Source of the DNA: JAHJDS01 sp964569795
GTDB taxonomy: Bacteria > Desulfobacterota > Desulfarculia > Desulfarculales > JAHJDS01
Assembly (NCBI GenBank): GCA_964569795.1
Contig: CAZMVB010000001.1
Coordinates: forward strand, 186,001 to 250,000
Reading direction: 5' to 3'
DNA length: 64,000 bases
Every line of letters starts with the position of its first letter. Within the stretch, counting starts at the first letter, position 1. The position numbers and the translations under genes are program-made. Below are positions 27,891 through 37,021 of the stretch, piece after piece. The notes beneath the pieces are model-generated. The model was not told where the DNA came from, did not search any database, and saw only the letters and a program-made list of their open reading frames with translations.

Positions 27891-29279
27891 ATGAGCGACG
27901 ACCCTCAAAAACCCTGGGGCGGGCGGTTTTCCGAGAAGACGGCCGAGGTGGTTGACGCCTTCAACCAGTCGGTCAGCTTTGACCAGCGCCTGGCCGTGTA
28001 CGACATCGAGGGCTCCCTGGCCCACGCCCGGATGCTCGAGTCCAAGGGGCTCTTGAGCGCGGACGAGCTGGCGGCCGTGGAGTCCGGCCTGGCCGGCATC
28101 CTGGACGAGATCCGGTCCAACGCCTTTGACTGGGACGAGGCCCTGGAAGACGTCCACATGAACATCGAGGCCCGGCTCACCGAGCGGATCGGCGATCCGG
28201 CCAAGAAACTCCACACCGGCCGGAGCCGAAACGATCAGGTGGCCCTGGACTTCCGGATGTACGTCCGGGACCATCTGGACCGGATCCGGGGTTTCCTGTA
28301 CGATCTGAGGCGGGTCCTGGCGACCCGGGCCCGGGAGCTTTTCGGGGTGATCATGCCCGGCTACACCCACCTCCAGCGGGCCCAGCCGGTGCTCCTGTCC
28401 CATCACCTGCTGGCCTACGAGGCCATGCTCGAGCGCGACGATTCGCGGCTGCGGGACTGCCGGGTCCGGGTCAACGTCTCGCCCCTGGGGGCCGGGGCCC
28501 TGGCCGGCTCCGGGTTCGAGCTGGACCCGGGCCGGGTGGCCGAGGACCTGGGCTTTGACGCCGCCTTCATGAACAGCCTGGACGCGGTCAGCGACCGGGA
28601 CTTCGCCGTCGAGTTCACGGCCGCCCTGGCCCTGATCATGGTCCACCTGTCCCGGATGAGCGAGGAGCTGGTCCTGTGGGCCTCGGCCGAGTTCGGGTTC
28701 ATCACCCTGCCCGACGCCTTTGCCACCGGCAGCTCGATCATGCCCCAGAAGAAGAACCCGGACGTCCCCGAACTGATCCGGGGCAAGGCCGGCCGGGTCT
28801 TCGGCGACCTGACGGCCCTGCTGACCATCCTCAAGGGCCTGCCCCTGGCCTACAACAAGGACCTCCAGGAGGACAAGGAGGCCGTGTTCGACGCCGTGGA
28901 GACCGTCGAGAAATGCCTGACCGTCCTGGGCCCGATGCTCGAGGTCGTGACCTTTGACGCCGACCGGATGCGGGCCGCCGCCGACGAGGGGCACCTCACG
29001 GCCACCGATCTGGCGGATTACCTGGTCGAGAAGGGCGTCCCTTTCCGGGAGGCCCACGAGGTGGTCGGTCGGGCCGTGGCCCTGGCCGAACAAAAGGGAT
29101 GCGCCCTGGCCGACCTGGACCTGGCGGCCCTGTCGCCGCACATCACCGGCGAGGTGCGCGAGGTGTTGCGGGTCGAGGCCTCGGTGGCCCGGCGGCGATT
29201 GCCGGGCGGGACGGCCCCGGATCGGGTGCGCCAGCAACTGGAGGCGGTGGAGAAGAGGTTATGGCCCGAAAGGCGTTGA
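27891..29279 (+). CDS. argH: Argininosuccinate lyase
   Basis: A 462-residue fumarase/aspartase-superfamily lyase. It shows WGGRF near the N-terminus, HTGRSRNDQVALDFR, the HLQRAQPV region with catalytic His, and the mobile GSSIMPQKKNPDVPELIR loop with catalytic Ser. It releases arginine and fumarate. The ATG follows the argG stop without a gap. Its last 19 nt overlap the start of the FN3 lipoprotein gene, so the biosynthetic genes continue as one transcript. Confidence 0.95.
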   Translation: MSDDPQKPWGGRFSEKTAEVVDAFNQSVSFDQRLAVYDIEGSLAHARMLESKGLLSADELAAVESGLAGILDEIRSNAFDWDEALEDVHMNIEARLTERIGDPAKKLHTGRSRNDQVALDFRMYVRDHLDRIRGFLYDLRRVLATRARELFGVIMPGYTHLQRAQPVLLSHHLLAYEAMLERDDSRLRDCRVRVNVSPLGAGALAGSGFELDPGRVAEDLGFDAAFMNSLDAVSDRDFAVEFTAALALIMVHLSRMSEELVLWASAEFGFITLPDAFATGSSIMPQKKNPDVPELIRGKAGRVFGDLTALLTILKGLPLAYNKDLQEDKEAVFDAVETVEKCLTVLGPMLEVVTFDADRMRAAADEGHLTATDLADYLVEKGVPFREAHEVVGRAVALAEQKGCALADLDLAALSPHITGEVREVLRVEASVARRRLPGGTAPDRVRQQLEAVEKRLWPERR

Positions 29280-30400
29280 TCCTGGTCAGCGGCCTGGTGT
29301 TCGCCCTGGGGTGCGGCCTGAAGACGCGTCCCGTTCCGCCCACGCCCCATAATCCCCGGGTGCCGGCGCCGATCCGCTTCGAGCTGGTCCGGGGCGGGGT
29401 CCGGTTCCAGTGGACCCGGGCGCCGGGTTACGACTCCGGACTCGTGGACAGGGAGGGTCGGGCCATTCGGCACTATTACCGGGGATTCTGGGTGCTGCGG
29501 GCCAAGGTCAAGCTGACCCCGGACGACTGCGAGCGCTGCCCGGTGCGCTACACCCGGACCATTTTTGTCCGCCAGCCGCTGACGCGTAAGGGCCGGCCCC
29601 AGGCGCCGGTGGTCACCTGGATCGACCGGGACCTGGAGCCGGGGTATCGCTACGCCTACGTCATCCGGGCCACCCTGGACAACTCCCGGAGCTGGATCGA
29701 CCGGTTCCGGCTGAGCGCGCCCGACGTCCAGATCTACTACGGCCAGTACCCGGCCCCGCCCCGGGGGGTGAAGGTCACCTCGGTCGGACCGGGGTACCTG
29801 CTGGTCACCTGGGCCCCGCCGCCCGGGCTGCTGAGCGGCCGCCCCTGGCCGGGGATCATGGGTTACTACCTCTTTCGGCGGGGAGAACGGGGAGGTGCCG
29901 CCCGGCTCAACCAGCGGCCGATCACCGACCGCCGCTTCCTGGACCGCCGGGTCGTCCTGGGCCAAAGGTACCAATATTTTGTCAAGGCCGTCCGGCTGTG
30001 GCGGGGCAAGCTGCTGACCGGCGCGCCGTCGCTGCCGGGCGGCGTGGTCTCCCAGCGGCGGGTCGCCCTGACGGCGCCGCGGAACCTGGCGGCCCACTCC
30101 CTGCCCCAGGGCATCGAATTGCGCTGGAGCCCCAATCCCGAACCGGACGTGGCCGGCTACTTCATCTACCGCCGCCAGGGACGGTTCCAGGTGCCCACCG
30201 GCCAGGTCACGGCCGAGCCGCCCATCACCTGGGGGCCCTGGCGTCAGTTGAACCGGACCCCCGAGCCCCAGGCCTTCCTGGTGGACACCCGCGTCAAGAA
30301 GGGGGTCCCTTACGAATACCGCCTCCGGGCGGTGGACCGGTCCCGGCCGCCCAAGCTCAGCCCCTATACCCGGGCGGTCAAGATCGTTTTCGAACCATGA
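29261..30400 (+). CDS. Lipoprotein with fibronectin type III-like domains
   Basis: A 379-residue protein starting MARKALILVSGLVFALGC, a lipoprotein signal with lipobox ALGC at residues 15-18. The remainder has three stretches with FN3-like beta-sandwich patterns (for example IRFELVRGGVRFQWTR, VKVTSVGPGYLLVTWAPP, and IELRWSPNPEPDVAGYFIYR, each followed by YRYAYVIRA- or YEYRLRAVD-type strands). It is rich in Arg and Pro. Cellular role unknown; presumably anchored to an envelope leaflet and binding something there. Its start lies inside the end of argH, preceded by GGAGAAGAGG, and it sits between arg and lys genes without any metabolic logic I can see. Confidence 0.7.
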   Translation: MARKALILVSGLVFALGCGLKTRPVPPTPHNPRVPAPIRFELVRGGVRFQWTRAPGYDSGLVDREGRAIRHYYRGFWVLRAKVKLTPDDCERCPVRYTRTIFVRQPLTRKGRPQAPVVTWIDRDLEPGYRYAYVIRATLDNSRSWIDRFRLSAPDVQIYYGQYPAPPRGVKVTSVGPGYLLVTWAPPPGLLSGRPWPGIMGYYLFRRGERGGAARLNQRPITDRRFLDRRVVLGQRYQYFVKAVRLWRGKLLTGAPSLPGGVVSQRRVALTAPRNLAAHSLPQGIELRWSPNPEPDVAGYFIYRRQGRFQVPTGQVTAEPPITWGPWRQLNRTPEPQAFLVDTRVKKGVPYEYRLRAVDRSRPPKLSPYTRAVKIVFEP

Positions 30401-30416
30401 CGGACGCGCAGGGCCG

Positions 30417-31688
30417 ATGAACCACTTTCAGTACCGAGACGGCGTTCTCCACGCCGAGGACGTGCCCCTGACCCGGCTGGCCGACGAGGTGGGCACGCCC
30501 CTGTACGTTTACAGCGCCGCCACGTTGAAGCGGCACTTCCTGGCCTTTGAGGAGGCCTTTGCCGGGCTGGACCATCTGGTCTGCTATTCGGTCAAGGCCA
30601 ACTCGAACCTGGGGGTCCTGAACCTGCTGGCCTCGCTGGGGGCGGGCATGGACATCGTCTCGGGCGGCGAGCTGCACCGGGCCCTGTCCGCCGGGGCCGA
30701 CCCGGGCCGGATCGTCTTCTCCGGGGTGGGCAAGCAGCGCTGGGAACTGTCCATGGCCCTCGAGGCGGGCATCCTGATGTTCAACGTCGAGTCCGTTCAG
30801 GAGCTCGACCTGCTCGACCAGACGGCCCGCGGCATGCAGAGACGGGCCCCGGCGGCCATCCGGGTCAACCCGGACGTGGACCCGGGGACCCACCCCTACA
30901 TCGCGACCGGCCTCCGCAAGAGCAAGTTCGGCCTGCCCATGGAGGCCGCCTGGGACCAGTATCGCCGGGCGGCCGATATGCCCGGGATCGAGATCCGCGG
31001 GGTGTCCTGCCACATCGGCTCCCAGTTGACCGACATCTCGCCCTTTGGGGACGCCTTGAAGCGCATGCTGGACCTGATCGAGCGGCTGCGCGGGGCCGGG
31101 CTGAACATCGACTACCTGGACCTGGGCGGCGGACTGGGCATCACCTATGACCAGGAGGAGCCGCCCCATCCGGTCGAGTACGGTCAGGTCATCTCACCGG
31201 AAGTCAAGGACACCGGCCTGACCCTGATCCTCGAGCCGGGCCGGGTCATCGCCGGCAACGCCGGTATCCTGCTCAGCCGGGTGATCTACACCAAGCAGGG
31301 CGAGGCCAAGGACTTCGTGGTCGTGGACGGGGGCATGAACGACCTGATCCGGCCCAGCCTCTACTCGGCCTATCACCAGATCAACCCGGTCGTCGCCACC
31401 GAGGGCCCGACCAGCCCCAAGGACATCGTCGGGCCCATCTGCGAGAGCGGCGATTTCCTGGCCCAGGACCGGCCCCTGGCCGATTTGGCGCCGGGCGACC
31501 TGATCGCCGTCATGAGCGCCGGGGCCTACGGGTTCGTCATGGCCAGCAACTACAACTCCCGGGGCCGGCCGGCCGAGGTCCTGGTCAGCGGCGCCGACTA
31601 CCATGTCGTGCGGACCCGGGAGAGAATCACCGATCTGATCCGGGGCGAGACCGTGCCCGCCGAGTTCATCCAGAGGGCGATCACATGA
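30417..31688 (+). CDS. lysA: Diaminopimelate decarboxylase
   Basis: A 423-residue fold-III PLP enzyme. Schiff-base Lys in CYSVKANSNLGVL near residue 61, HIGSQ near residue 200, the glycine-rich DLGGGLG phosphate-binding segment, EPGR, and CESGDFLAQD at the dimer active site. It decarboxylates meso-diaminopimelate to lysine, the last step of the pathway encoded by the following dap genes. Its stop overlaps the dapF start (ATGA). Confidence 0.95.
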   Translation: MNHFQYRDGVLHAEDVPLTRLADEVGTPLYVYSAATLKRHFLAFEEAFAGLDHLVCYSVKANSNLGVLNLLASLGAGMDIVSGGELHRALSAGADPGRIVFSGVGKQRWELSMALEAGILMFNVESVQELDLLDQTARGMQRRAPAAIRVNPDVDPGTHPYIATGLRKSKFGLPMEAAWDQYRRAADMPGIEIRGVSCHIGSQLTDISPFGDALKRMLDLIERLRGAGLNIDYLDLGGGLGITYDQEEPPHPVEYGQVISPEVKDTGLTLILEPGRVIAGNAGILLSRVIYTKQGEAKDFVVVDGGMNDLIRPSLYSAYHQINPVVATEGPTSPKDIVGPICESGDFLAQDRPLADLAPGDLIAVMSAGAYGFVMASNYNSRGRPAEVLVSGADYHVVRTRERITDLIRGETVPAEFIQRAIT

Positions 31689-32518
31689 GCCTCGAGGGGA
31701 CCGAGTTCTTCAAGCTCAGCGGCTCGGGCAACGACTTCATCGTCCTGGACAACCGCCGCCGGGTGGTGGCCGAGGACGAGATGGTTCCCCTGGCCCAAGC
31801 CCTGTGCCCCCGGGGCCGATCAATCGGGGCCGACGGCCTGATCCTCCTCGAGGACTCTGACCGGGTCGATTTCAGGTGGCGCTTCTTCAACGCCGACGGC
31901 TCCGAGGCCGAGATGTGCGGCAACGGCGGCCGGTGCGCCGCCCGGGTGGCCCACCTGATCGGGCTGGCCCCCGAGAAGATGGTCTTCGAGACCCTGGCCG
32001 GCGACATCCGGGCCGAAATCCTGCCCGGCGAGATCAAGCTGGAGATGGTCCCGCCCGCCGATCTCAGGCTGGACTACGCCCTGGCCGTGGACGGCCGGGA
32101 ATTGACCCTGTCCAGCCTCAACACCGGCGTGCCCCACGTCGTCATCTGGACGGACGACCTGGAGCGAGCGGAAGTGATCGACCTGGGACGGAAGATAAGG
32201 TATCATGAGACCTATCGTCCCGCTGGGACCAACGTCAATTTCGTGCAGGTGTTAGGTCCTGACACCATGGCCATACGAACCTATGAACGTGGGGTCGAAA
32301 ACGAGACCCTGGCCTGCGGCACCGGTGCGGTGGCCGCGGCCCTGATCGGAGGCGTCGCCGGCCGGGTAAAATCCCCGGCCGGGATGAAGACCCGGGGTGG
32401 GGAAGAGCTGAGGGTCCACTTCCGATTTGACCGGGATCGTTTTCAAGACGTTTACCTCCAGGGAGGCGCCCGGCTGATCTACCGGGGCGTCCTCTCCAGC
32501 GAGGCAGTGGAGGACTGA
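31685..32518 (+). CDS. dapF: Diaminopimelate epimerase
   Basis: A 277-residue epimerase of usual length. Both catalytic cysteines are visible: CGNGGRCAARVAHL near residue 78 and LACGTGAVAAAL near residue 214. It interconverts LL- and meso-diaminopimelate, linking DapL to LysA and to peptidoglycan. Translationally coupled to lysA. Confidence 0.95.
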   Translation: MSLEGTEFFKLSGSGNDFIVLDNRRRVVAEDEMVPLAQALCPRGRSIGADGLILLEDSDRVDFRWRFFNADGSEAEMCGNGGRCAARVAHLIGLAPEKMVFETLAGDIRAEILPGEIKLEMVPPADLRLDYALAVDGRELTLSSLNTGVPHVVIWTDDLERAEVIDLGRKIRYHETYRPAGTNVNFVQVLGPDTMAIRTYERGVENETLACGTGAVAAALIGGVAGRVKSPAGMKTRGGEELRVHFRFDRDRFQDVYLQGGARLIYRGVLSSEAVED

Positions 32519-32519
32519 C

Positions 32520-33395
32520 ATGTTTCAAGGTTCAGGCGTGGCCATCGTCACCCCCTTCCGGGACGGGGCCCTTGATGAAGAGGCCTTTCGGGGCCTGATC
32601 GAGTTCCATGTTGAAGGCGGCACGGACTTCATCGTGCCCTGCGGCACCACCGGCGAGTCGCCGACGCTCAGTCACGAGGAACATCGCCGGGTGATCAAGA
32701 CCACGGTCAAGGCCGCGGCCGGCCGGGTCCAGGTCCTGGCCGGGACCGGGTCCAACAACACGGCCGAGGCCATCGACTTGACCCGGTACGCCAAGGAGGC
32801 CGGGGCCGACGGGGCCCTGGTCATCTGTCCCTATTACAACAAGCCGACCCAGGCCGGGTTGATCGCCCACTTCCAGACCCTGATCCAGGCCTGCGCCTTC
32901 CCCATGGTCATCTACAACATCCAGGGGCGGACCGCGATCAACATGACCCCCGAGACCATGGCCCGGCTGGCCGAGGCCCCGGAGATCGCCGGCGTCAAGG
33001 AGGCCTCGGGCAATCTGGGCCAGATGTCCGAGATCATCCGGCTGACCAGGGGCCTGGACTTCGACGTCCTGTCCGGGGACGACGCCCTGACCCTGCCCCT
33101 GATGGCCGTCGGCGGGGTAGGGGTCATCTCCGTGGTCAGCAACCTGATTCCGGCCGACGTCAAGGCCATGGTCGCGGCCGCCCTGGCCGGCGACTTCGCC
33201 ACGGCCCGGGACTGGCATTACCGGATGCTGCCCTTGACCAACGCCATGTTCGTCGAGACCAATCCCATCCCGGTCAAGGCCGCCCTGGGCATGACCGGCC
33301 GGATCAGCGGCGAGGTCCGGCTGCCCATGACCGCGCCGTCCGAGGCCAATCAGGCGGTCATCAAGCGGGCCCTGACCGATTACGGAGTGTTGTAA
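32520..33395 (+). CDS. dapA: 4-hydroxy-tetrahydrodipicolinate synthase
   Basis: A 291-residue class-I aldolase. GTTGESPTLSHEEH near residue 43, Tyr in VIYNIQGRT (most relatives have YNVPGRT), and Schiff-base Lys in AGVKEASGN near residue 161. It condenses pyruvate with aspartate semialdehyde. Starts 1 nt after dapF and ends directly at the dapB ATG. Confidence 0.95.
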   Translation: MFQGSGVAIVTPFRDGALDEEAFRGLIEFHVEGGTDFIVPCGTTGESPTLSHEEHRRVIKTTVKAAAGRVQVLAGTGSNNTAEAIDLTRYAKEAGADGALVICPYYNKPTQAGLIAHFQTLIQACAFPMVIYNIQGRTAINMTPETMARLAEAPEIAGVKEASGNLGQMSEIIRLTRGLDFDVLSGDDALTLPLMAVGGVGVISVVSNLIPADVKAMVAAALAGDFATARDWHYRMLPLTNAMFVETNPIPVKAALGMTGRISGEVRLPMTAPSEANQAVIKRALTDYGVL

Positions 33396-34208
33396 ATGGC
33401 CGACAAGACCAAGGTGGTGATCTCGGGCGCGGCCGGGCGGATGGGCGGCCGGTTGATCCACGTCGCCCAGGCCGACCCCAACGTCGTCCTCCAGGGCGTG
33501 TTCGAGGCCCCGGACAACCCGGCCGTCGGGCGGTCGGCCGCCGACGTGGTCGGCCTGCCCGGCCTGGACCTGACGGTGGCCGGCTCCCTGGACGAGGTGG
33601 CCGAGGGGGCCGATGTGCTCATCGAGTTCACCCTGCCCGAGCCCACCATGGTCAACCTGGCCCGGGCGGCCGAATTGAACCTGGCCGTGGTCATCGGGAC
33701 CACCGGACTCTCCAGCGAGCAGATCGGGGAGCTGGACACCCTGGCCACGGGCATCCCGGTCGTCTTCTCCCCCAACATGAGCCTCGGGATCAACCTGATG
33801 TTCAGGCTGGTCGCCCAGGCCGCCCAGGCCCTGGGCGACGGCTACGACATCGAGATCTGGGAGGCCCATCACCGCCTCAAAAAGGACGCCCCCTCGGGCA
33901 CCGCCCTCAAGCTCTACCAGCTCCTGTGCGAGGCCACCGGCCGCGATCCCGCAACGGCCGGGGTTTACGGCCGGAAGGGGATGATCGGCGAGCGGACCGA
34001 TGACGAGATCGGCATCCAGGTCATCCGGGCCGGCGACATCGTCGGCCAGCACACCGTCTTCTTCGGGGGGCTGGGCGAGACGATCGAGATCACCCACCGG
34101 GCCCACAGCCGTGACACCTTTGCCCGCGGCGCCATCCGGGCCGCCCGGTGGGTCGCCGGACGCCAGGCCGGCCTGTACTCCATGGCCGACGTGCTGGGTC
34201 TCAAGTAA
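33396..34208 (+). CDS. dapB: 4-hydroxy-tetrahydrodipicolinate reductase
   Basis: A 270-residue reductase. Rossmann fingerprint GAAGRMGGRLI at residues 11-21, the GTTGLS segment, and the catalytic HHRLKKDAPSGTA motif near residue 157. It reduces the DapA product with NAD(P)H. The ATG directly follows the dapA stop. Confidence 0.95.
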   Translation: MADKTKVVISGAAGRMGGRLIHVAQADPNVVLQGVFEAPDNPAVGRSAADVVGLPGLDLTVAGSLDEVAEGADVLIEFTLPEPTMVNLARAAELNLAVVIGTTGLSSEQIGELDTLATGIPVVFSPNMSLGINLMFRLVAQAAQALGDGYDIEIWEAHHRLKKDAPSGTALKLYQLLCEATGRDPATAGVYGRKGMIGERTDDEIGIQVIRAGDIVGQHTVFFGGLGETIEITHRAHSRDTFARGAIRAARWVAGRQAGLYSMADVLGLK

Positions 34209-34295
34209 CCGTTGTATCAGATTCGAGAGGCCGACCCGGTCTTTGCGCCGGGGCGGCCTGTCTCGATTTCGCCGGAACCGGCCGACGAGGACCCC

Positions 34296-35462
34296 ATGAG
34301 CTTCATCGAACCCGCCGACAGAATCAAGCGCCTGCCGCCCTACCTGTTCAAGGAGATCGACCGCCAGCGGGACGAGGTCGCGGCCCGGGGCGTGGACATC
34401 ATCGACCTGGGGGTGGGCGACCCGGACCTGCCCACCCCGGACCATATCATCGCCGCCGGCCAGAAGGCCATGGCCAACCCGGCCCATCATCGCTATCCCA
34501 GCTATTCGGGCATGGAAAACTTCCGGGAGACCGCCGCCGCCTGGTTCGACGGCAGGTTCGGCGTGGCCCTGGACCTGGATCAGGTCGTGACCCTGATCGG
34601 CTCCAAGGAGGGGGTGGCCCATTTCCCCCTGGCCTACGTCAATCCGGGCGATCTGGTCCTGGCCGCCAGCCCGGCCTATCCGGTCTTCGCCACCAACGCC
34701 ATGTTCTGCGGCGGCGAGGTCCACTTGGTCCCCCTGACCCGGGAAAACGGATTCCTGCCCGATCTGACGGCCATCCCCGAGGACCTGGCCGCCCGGGCCA
34801 AGATTTTTTATGTCAACTACCCCAACAATCCCACCGGGGCCGTGGCCGACCTGGACTTCTTCGAGCGCCTGGTGGACTTTTGCCGCCGGCACCAGATCAT
34901 CCTGATGCACGACGCGGCCTACAGCGAGATGTGGCTCGACGATTTCGTCCCGCCCAGCGTCCTCCAGGTCCAAGGGGCCCGGGAACTGGCCGTCGAGTTC
35001 CTTTCCCTGTCCAAGACCTATAACATGACCGGCTGGCGGCTCGGATTCGCCGTGGGCGGCGCCGACCTGATCGGCAACCTGGGCCAGGTCAAGTCCCAGA
35101 TCGACTCGGGGGCCTTCGAGGCCGTCCAGATGGCCGGCATCGAGGCCCTGACCGGCGATCAGTCGTGCGTGGCCGAGTTGCGACATATCTACCGCCGCCG
35201 CCGGGACATCCTGACGGCCGGCCTGAGGGGCCTGGGCCTGGACGTGGAGCCGCCCCGGGCCACCTTCTACATCTGGGCGCCGGTGCCCGCCGGTTACACC
35301 TCGGCCCGGTTCGCCTCGCTTTTGCTGACCGAGGCCGGCGTGGTCTGCACCCCGGGCAACGGCTTCGGCGACCCGGGCGAGGGCTTTGTCCGGTTCGCCC
35401 TGTGCGTGCCCGAAGACCGGCTCCAGGAGGCCGTGGATCGGCTGGGGAAGATAAATCTCTAG
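34296..35462 (+). CDS. dapL: LL-diaminopimelate aminotransferase
   Basis: A 388-residue class-I/II PLP aminotransferase. It contains DLGVGDPDLPTP, the YVNYPNNPTGAVA motif, and SLSKTYNMTGWRLGF with the PLP lysine. Position after dapB and family pattern identify it as the one-step tetrahydrodipicolinate-to-LL-diaminopimelate enzyme, replacing dapD/dapC/dapE, none of which is in this cluster. The start at 34296 is supported by GAGG 5 nt upstream; an in-frame start at 34212 would add 28 unconserved residues. Confidence 0.9.
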   Translation: MSFIEPADRIKRLPPYLFKEIDRQRDEVAARGVDIIDLGVGDPDLPTPDHIIAAGQKAMANPAHHRYPSYSGMENFRETAAAWFDGRFGVALDLDQVVTLIGSKEGVAHFPLAYVNPGDLVLAASPAYPVFATNAMFCGGEVHLVPLTRENGFLPDLTAIPEDLAARAKIFYVNYPNNPTGAVADLDFFERLVDFCRRHQIILMHDAAYSEMWLDDFVPPSVLQVQGARELAVEFLSLSKTYNMTGWRLGFAVGGADLIGNLGQVKSQIDSGAFEAVQMAGIEALTGDQSCVAELRHIYRRRRDILTAGLRGLGLDVEPPRATFYIWAPVPAGYTSARFASLLLTEAGVVCTPGNGFGDPGEGFVRFALCVPEDRLQEAVDRLGKINL

Positions 35463-35588
35463 TCCGCTCGACGGGAGCAGTTCTTGCCGCTTCGGCCCAC
35501 CCCAGGACCGCTGGTATGGATGATTGTCCGCGCCGAACCGCCGAGAACGGGGAATCGCCACCGTCACTATCATCAGGGGACGATAAAA

Positions 35589-36077
35589 GTGCGCGGCGTG
35601 TTCCTGGGACTGGGCTCGAACCTGGGGGATCGGGCCGCCAACATCGACCGGGGACTGGCCCGGCTGGCCGATCACCCGGACATAATCGTGCGCCGGGTGT
35701 CGCCCCTGTACGAGACCGCCCCGGTCGGACCGGTCGGCCCCGGCGATTTTCTCAACGGCGCGGCCGAAATCGAGACGCAACTTGAGCCGGAGCCGCTTTT
35801 GGGTATATTATTGGCCACGGAAAAGTTGCTGGGCCGGGTCCGGACCGGGCGCCCGGGGCCGCGGACGCTGGATCTCGACCTCCTGCTCTACGGTCGCGAG
35901 ATCATCGACCAGCCGGGACTGATCGTGCCCCATCCCCGACTCCACCAGCGGTGGTTCGTGCTGCTGCCCCTGGCGGACATCGCCCCCGGGGTGATCGTCC
36001 CGACCCAGGGTCGAACGATCCGGGAACTGTGCGCGGCCCTGCCCGACGACGGCGGTGTGACACGGGTGGAACGGTGA
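35589..36077 (+). CDS. folK: 2-amino-4-hydroxy-6-hydroxymethyldihydropteridine pyrophosphokinase
   Basis: A 162-residue HPPK. Starts near FLGLGSNLGDRAANI, with SPLYETAPVG, the FLNGAAEIET strand, and the signature GRPGPRTLDLDLLLYG that holds the two Asp metal ligands, then VPHPRLHQRWFVLLPLADI. It transfers pyrophosphate to hydroxymethyl-dihydropterin in folate synthesis. The GTG at 35589 is chosen because AGGGGA precedes it and upstream residues are not family-like. Confidence 0.9.
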   Translation: MRGVFLGLGSNLGDRAANIDRGLARLADHPDIIVRRVSPLYETAPVGPVGPGDFLNGAAEIETQLEPEPLLGILLATEKLLGRVRTGRPGPRTLDLDLLLYGREIIDQPGLIVPHPRLHQRWFVLLPLADIAPGVIVPTQGRTIRELCAALPDDGGVTRVER

Positions 36078-36364
36078 TCCTCAAAATAATCCTGCTGGCC
36101 CTGGTGGCCTTTATCCTGTATCGGGTCCTCAGGTCCGTCTTTCTGCCCGACGCCGCCGTCCGGCCCAAGGTCGAGCGACGGCGCCGGTCGAGGACGGATC
36201 CCGGGACGCGGGTCATCGAGGACGAGATGGTCCAGGACCCCCACTGCGGCACCTATCTGCCCCGGCGGGAGGCCCTCAAGGACCGGCGCGGCGGCCAGAC
36301 CGTTTTCTTTTGCAGCCGTGAATGTCGTGACGCCTATCTGGAAGATCTGAGGAGGGAAAAGTGA
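36074..36364 (+). CDS. Small membrane-anchored cysteine protein (PP0621/TRASH-like)
   Basis: A 96-residue protein with one N-terminal transmembrane helix (ILKIILLALVAFILYRVL), a basic linker, and a C-terminal segment with MVQDPHCGTYLP and VFFCSRECRDAYL. The HCG plus CxxxC arrangement resembles the PP0621/TRASH-type metal-binding knuckle in small proteins next to folate or division genes. GTG start overlaps the folK stop and the end overlaps the next GTG, so translation is coupled on both sides. Function unknown; metal binding is inferred. Confidence 0.7.
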   Translation: MILKIILLALVAFILYRVLRSVFLPDAAVRPKVERRRRSRTDPGTRVIEDEMVQDPHCGTYLPRREALKDRRGGQTVFFCSRECRDAYLEDLRREK

Positions 36365-37017
36365 AGTTTTTCATCGACACGGCCAATATCGACGAGATCA
36401 AGGCCGCCCTGGATATCGGCATCCTGGACGGGGTGACCACCAACCCGTCCCTGGTCTCCAGGGAGGTCACCGGCCTGGACAAGGCCCGCGCCCACCTCAA
36501 GCAGATCTGCGACCTGGTCGAGGACCGGCCGGTCAGCGTCGAGGCCGTCAGCGAAAAGTATGACGACCTGGTGGCCGAGGCCCGGGACCTGGCCACCATC
36601 GCCGACAACGCCGTGATCAAGGTCCCCATGACCATCGACGGCATAAAGACGGTCAACGCCCTGGCCCCCGAGGGCATCGAGTTCAACGTCACCCTGGTCT
36701 TCTCGCCCATCCAGGTCCTGGTGGCGGCCAAGGTCGGGGCGGCCTACGTCAGCCCCTTTGTCGGACGCCTCGACGACGTCGGCCATGACGGCATGGAGCT
36801 CATCGCCCAGGCCGTGGAGATCATCGGCAACTACGGCTACGACACCGAGGTCCTGGTGGCCTCGATCCGGCACCCGATGCACGTCGTCCGCGCGGCGATG
36901 ATGGGCGCCGACGTGGCCACCATTCCCTACAAGGTCATCGCCCAGATGATCAAGCATCCCTTGACCGACATCGGCATAGACAAGTTCCTGGCCGACTGGA
37001 AGAAGGTCGCCGGATAG
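36361..37017 (+). CDS. Transaldolase / fructose-6-phosphate aldolase-like (TalC type)
   Basis: A 218-residue small transaldolase. KFFIDTANIDEIKAALDIG at the start, DGVTTNPSLV, and Schiff-base Lys in NAVIKVPMTIDGIK near residue 85. Length fits the TalC/FSA group. Members act either as transaldolase in the pentose-phosphate pathway or as fructose-6-phosphate aldolase; sequence by eye cannot separate them. GTG start coupled to the preceding gene. Confidence 0.9.
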   Translation: MKFFIDTANIDEIKAALDIGILDGVTTNPSLVSREVTGLDKARAHLKQICDLVEDRPVSVEAVSEKYDDLVAEARDLATIADNAVIKVPMTIDGIKTVNALAPEGIEFNVTLVFSPIQVLVAAKVGAAYVSPFVGRLDDVGHDGMELIAQAVEIIGNYGYDTEVLVASIRHPMHVVRAAMMGADVATIPYKVIAQMIKHPLTDIGIDKFLADWKKVAG

Positions 37018-37021
37018 GTCC

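Noticed and set aside
32532..35780. Very long open frame on the minus strand opposite dapA-dapB-dapL-folK (over 1,000 codons)
   Set aside because: It is a shadow of well-identified plus-strand genes; its translation is dominated by Gly, Asp, His and Gln repeats typical of antisense frames in GC-rich DNA.
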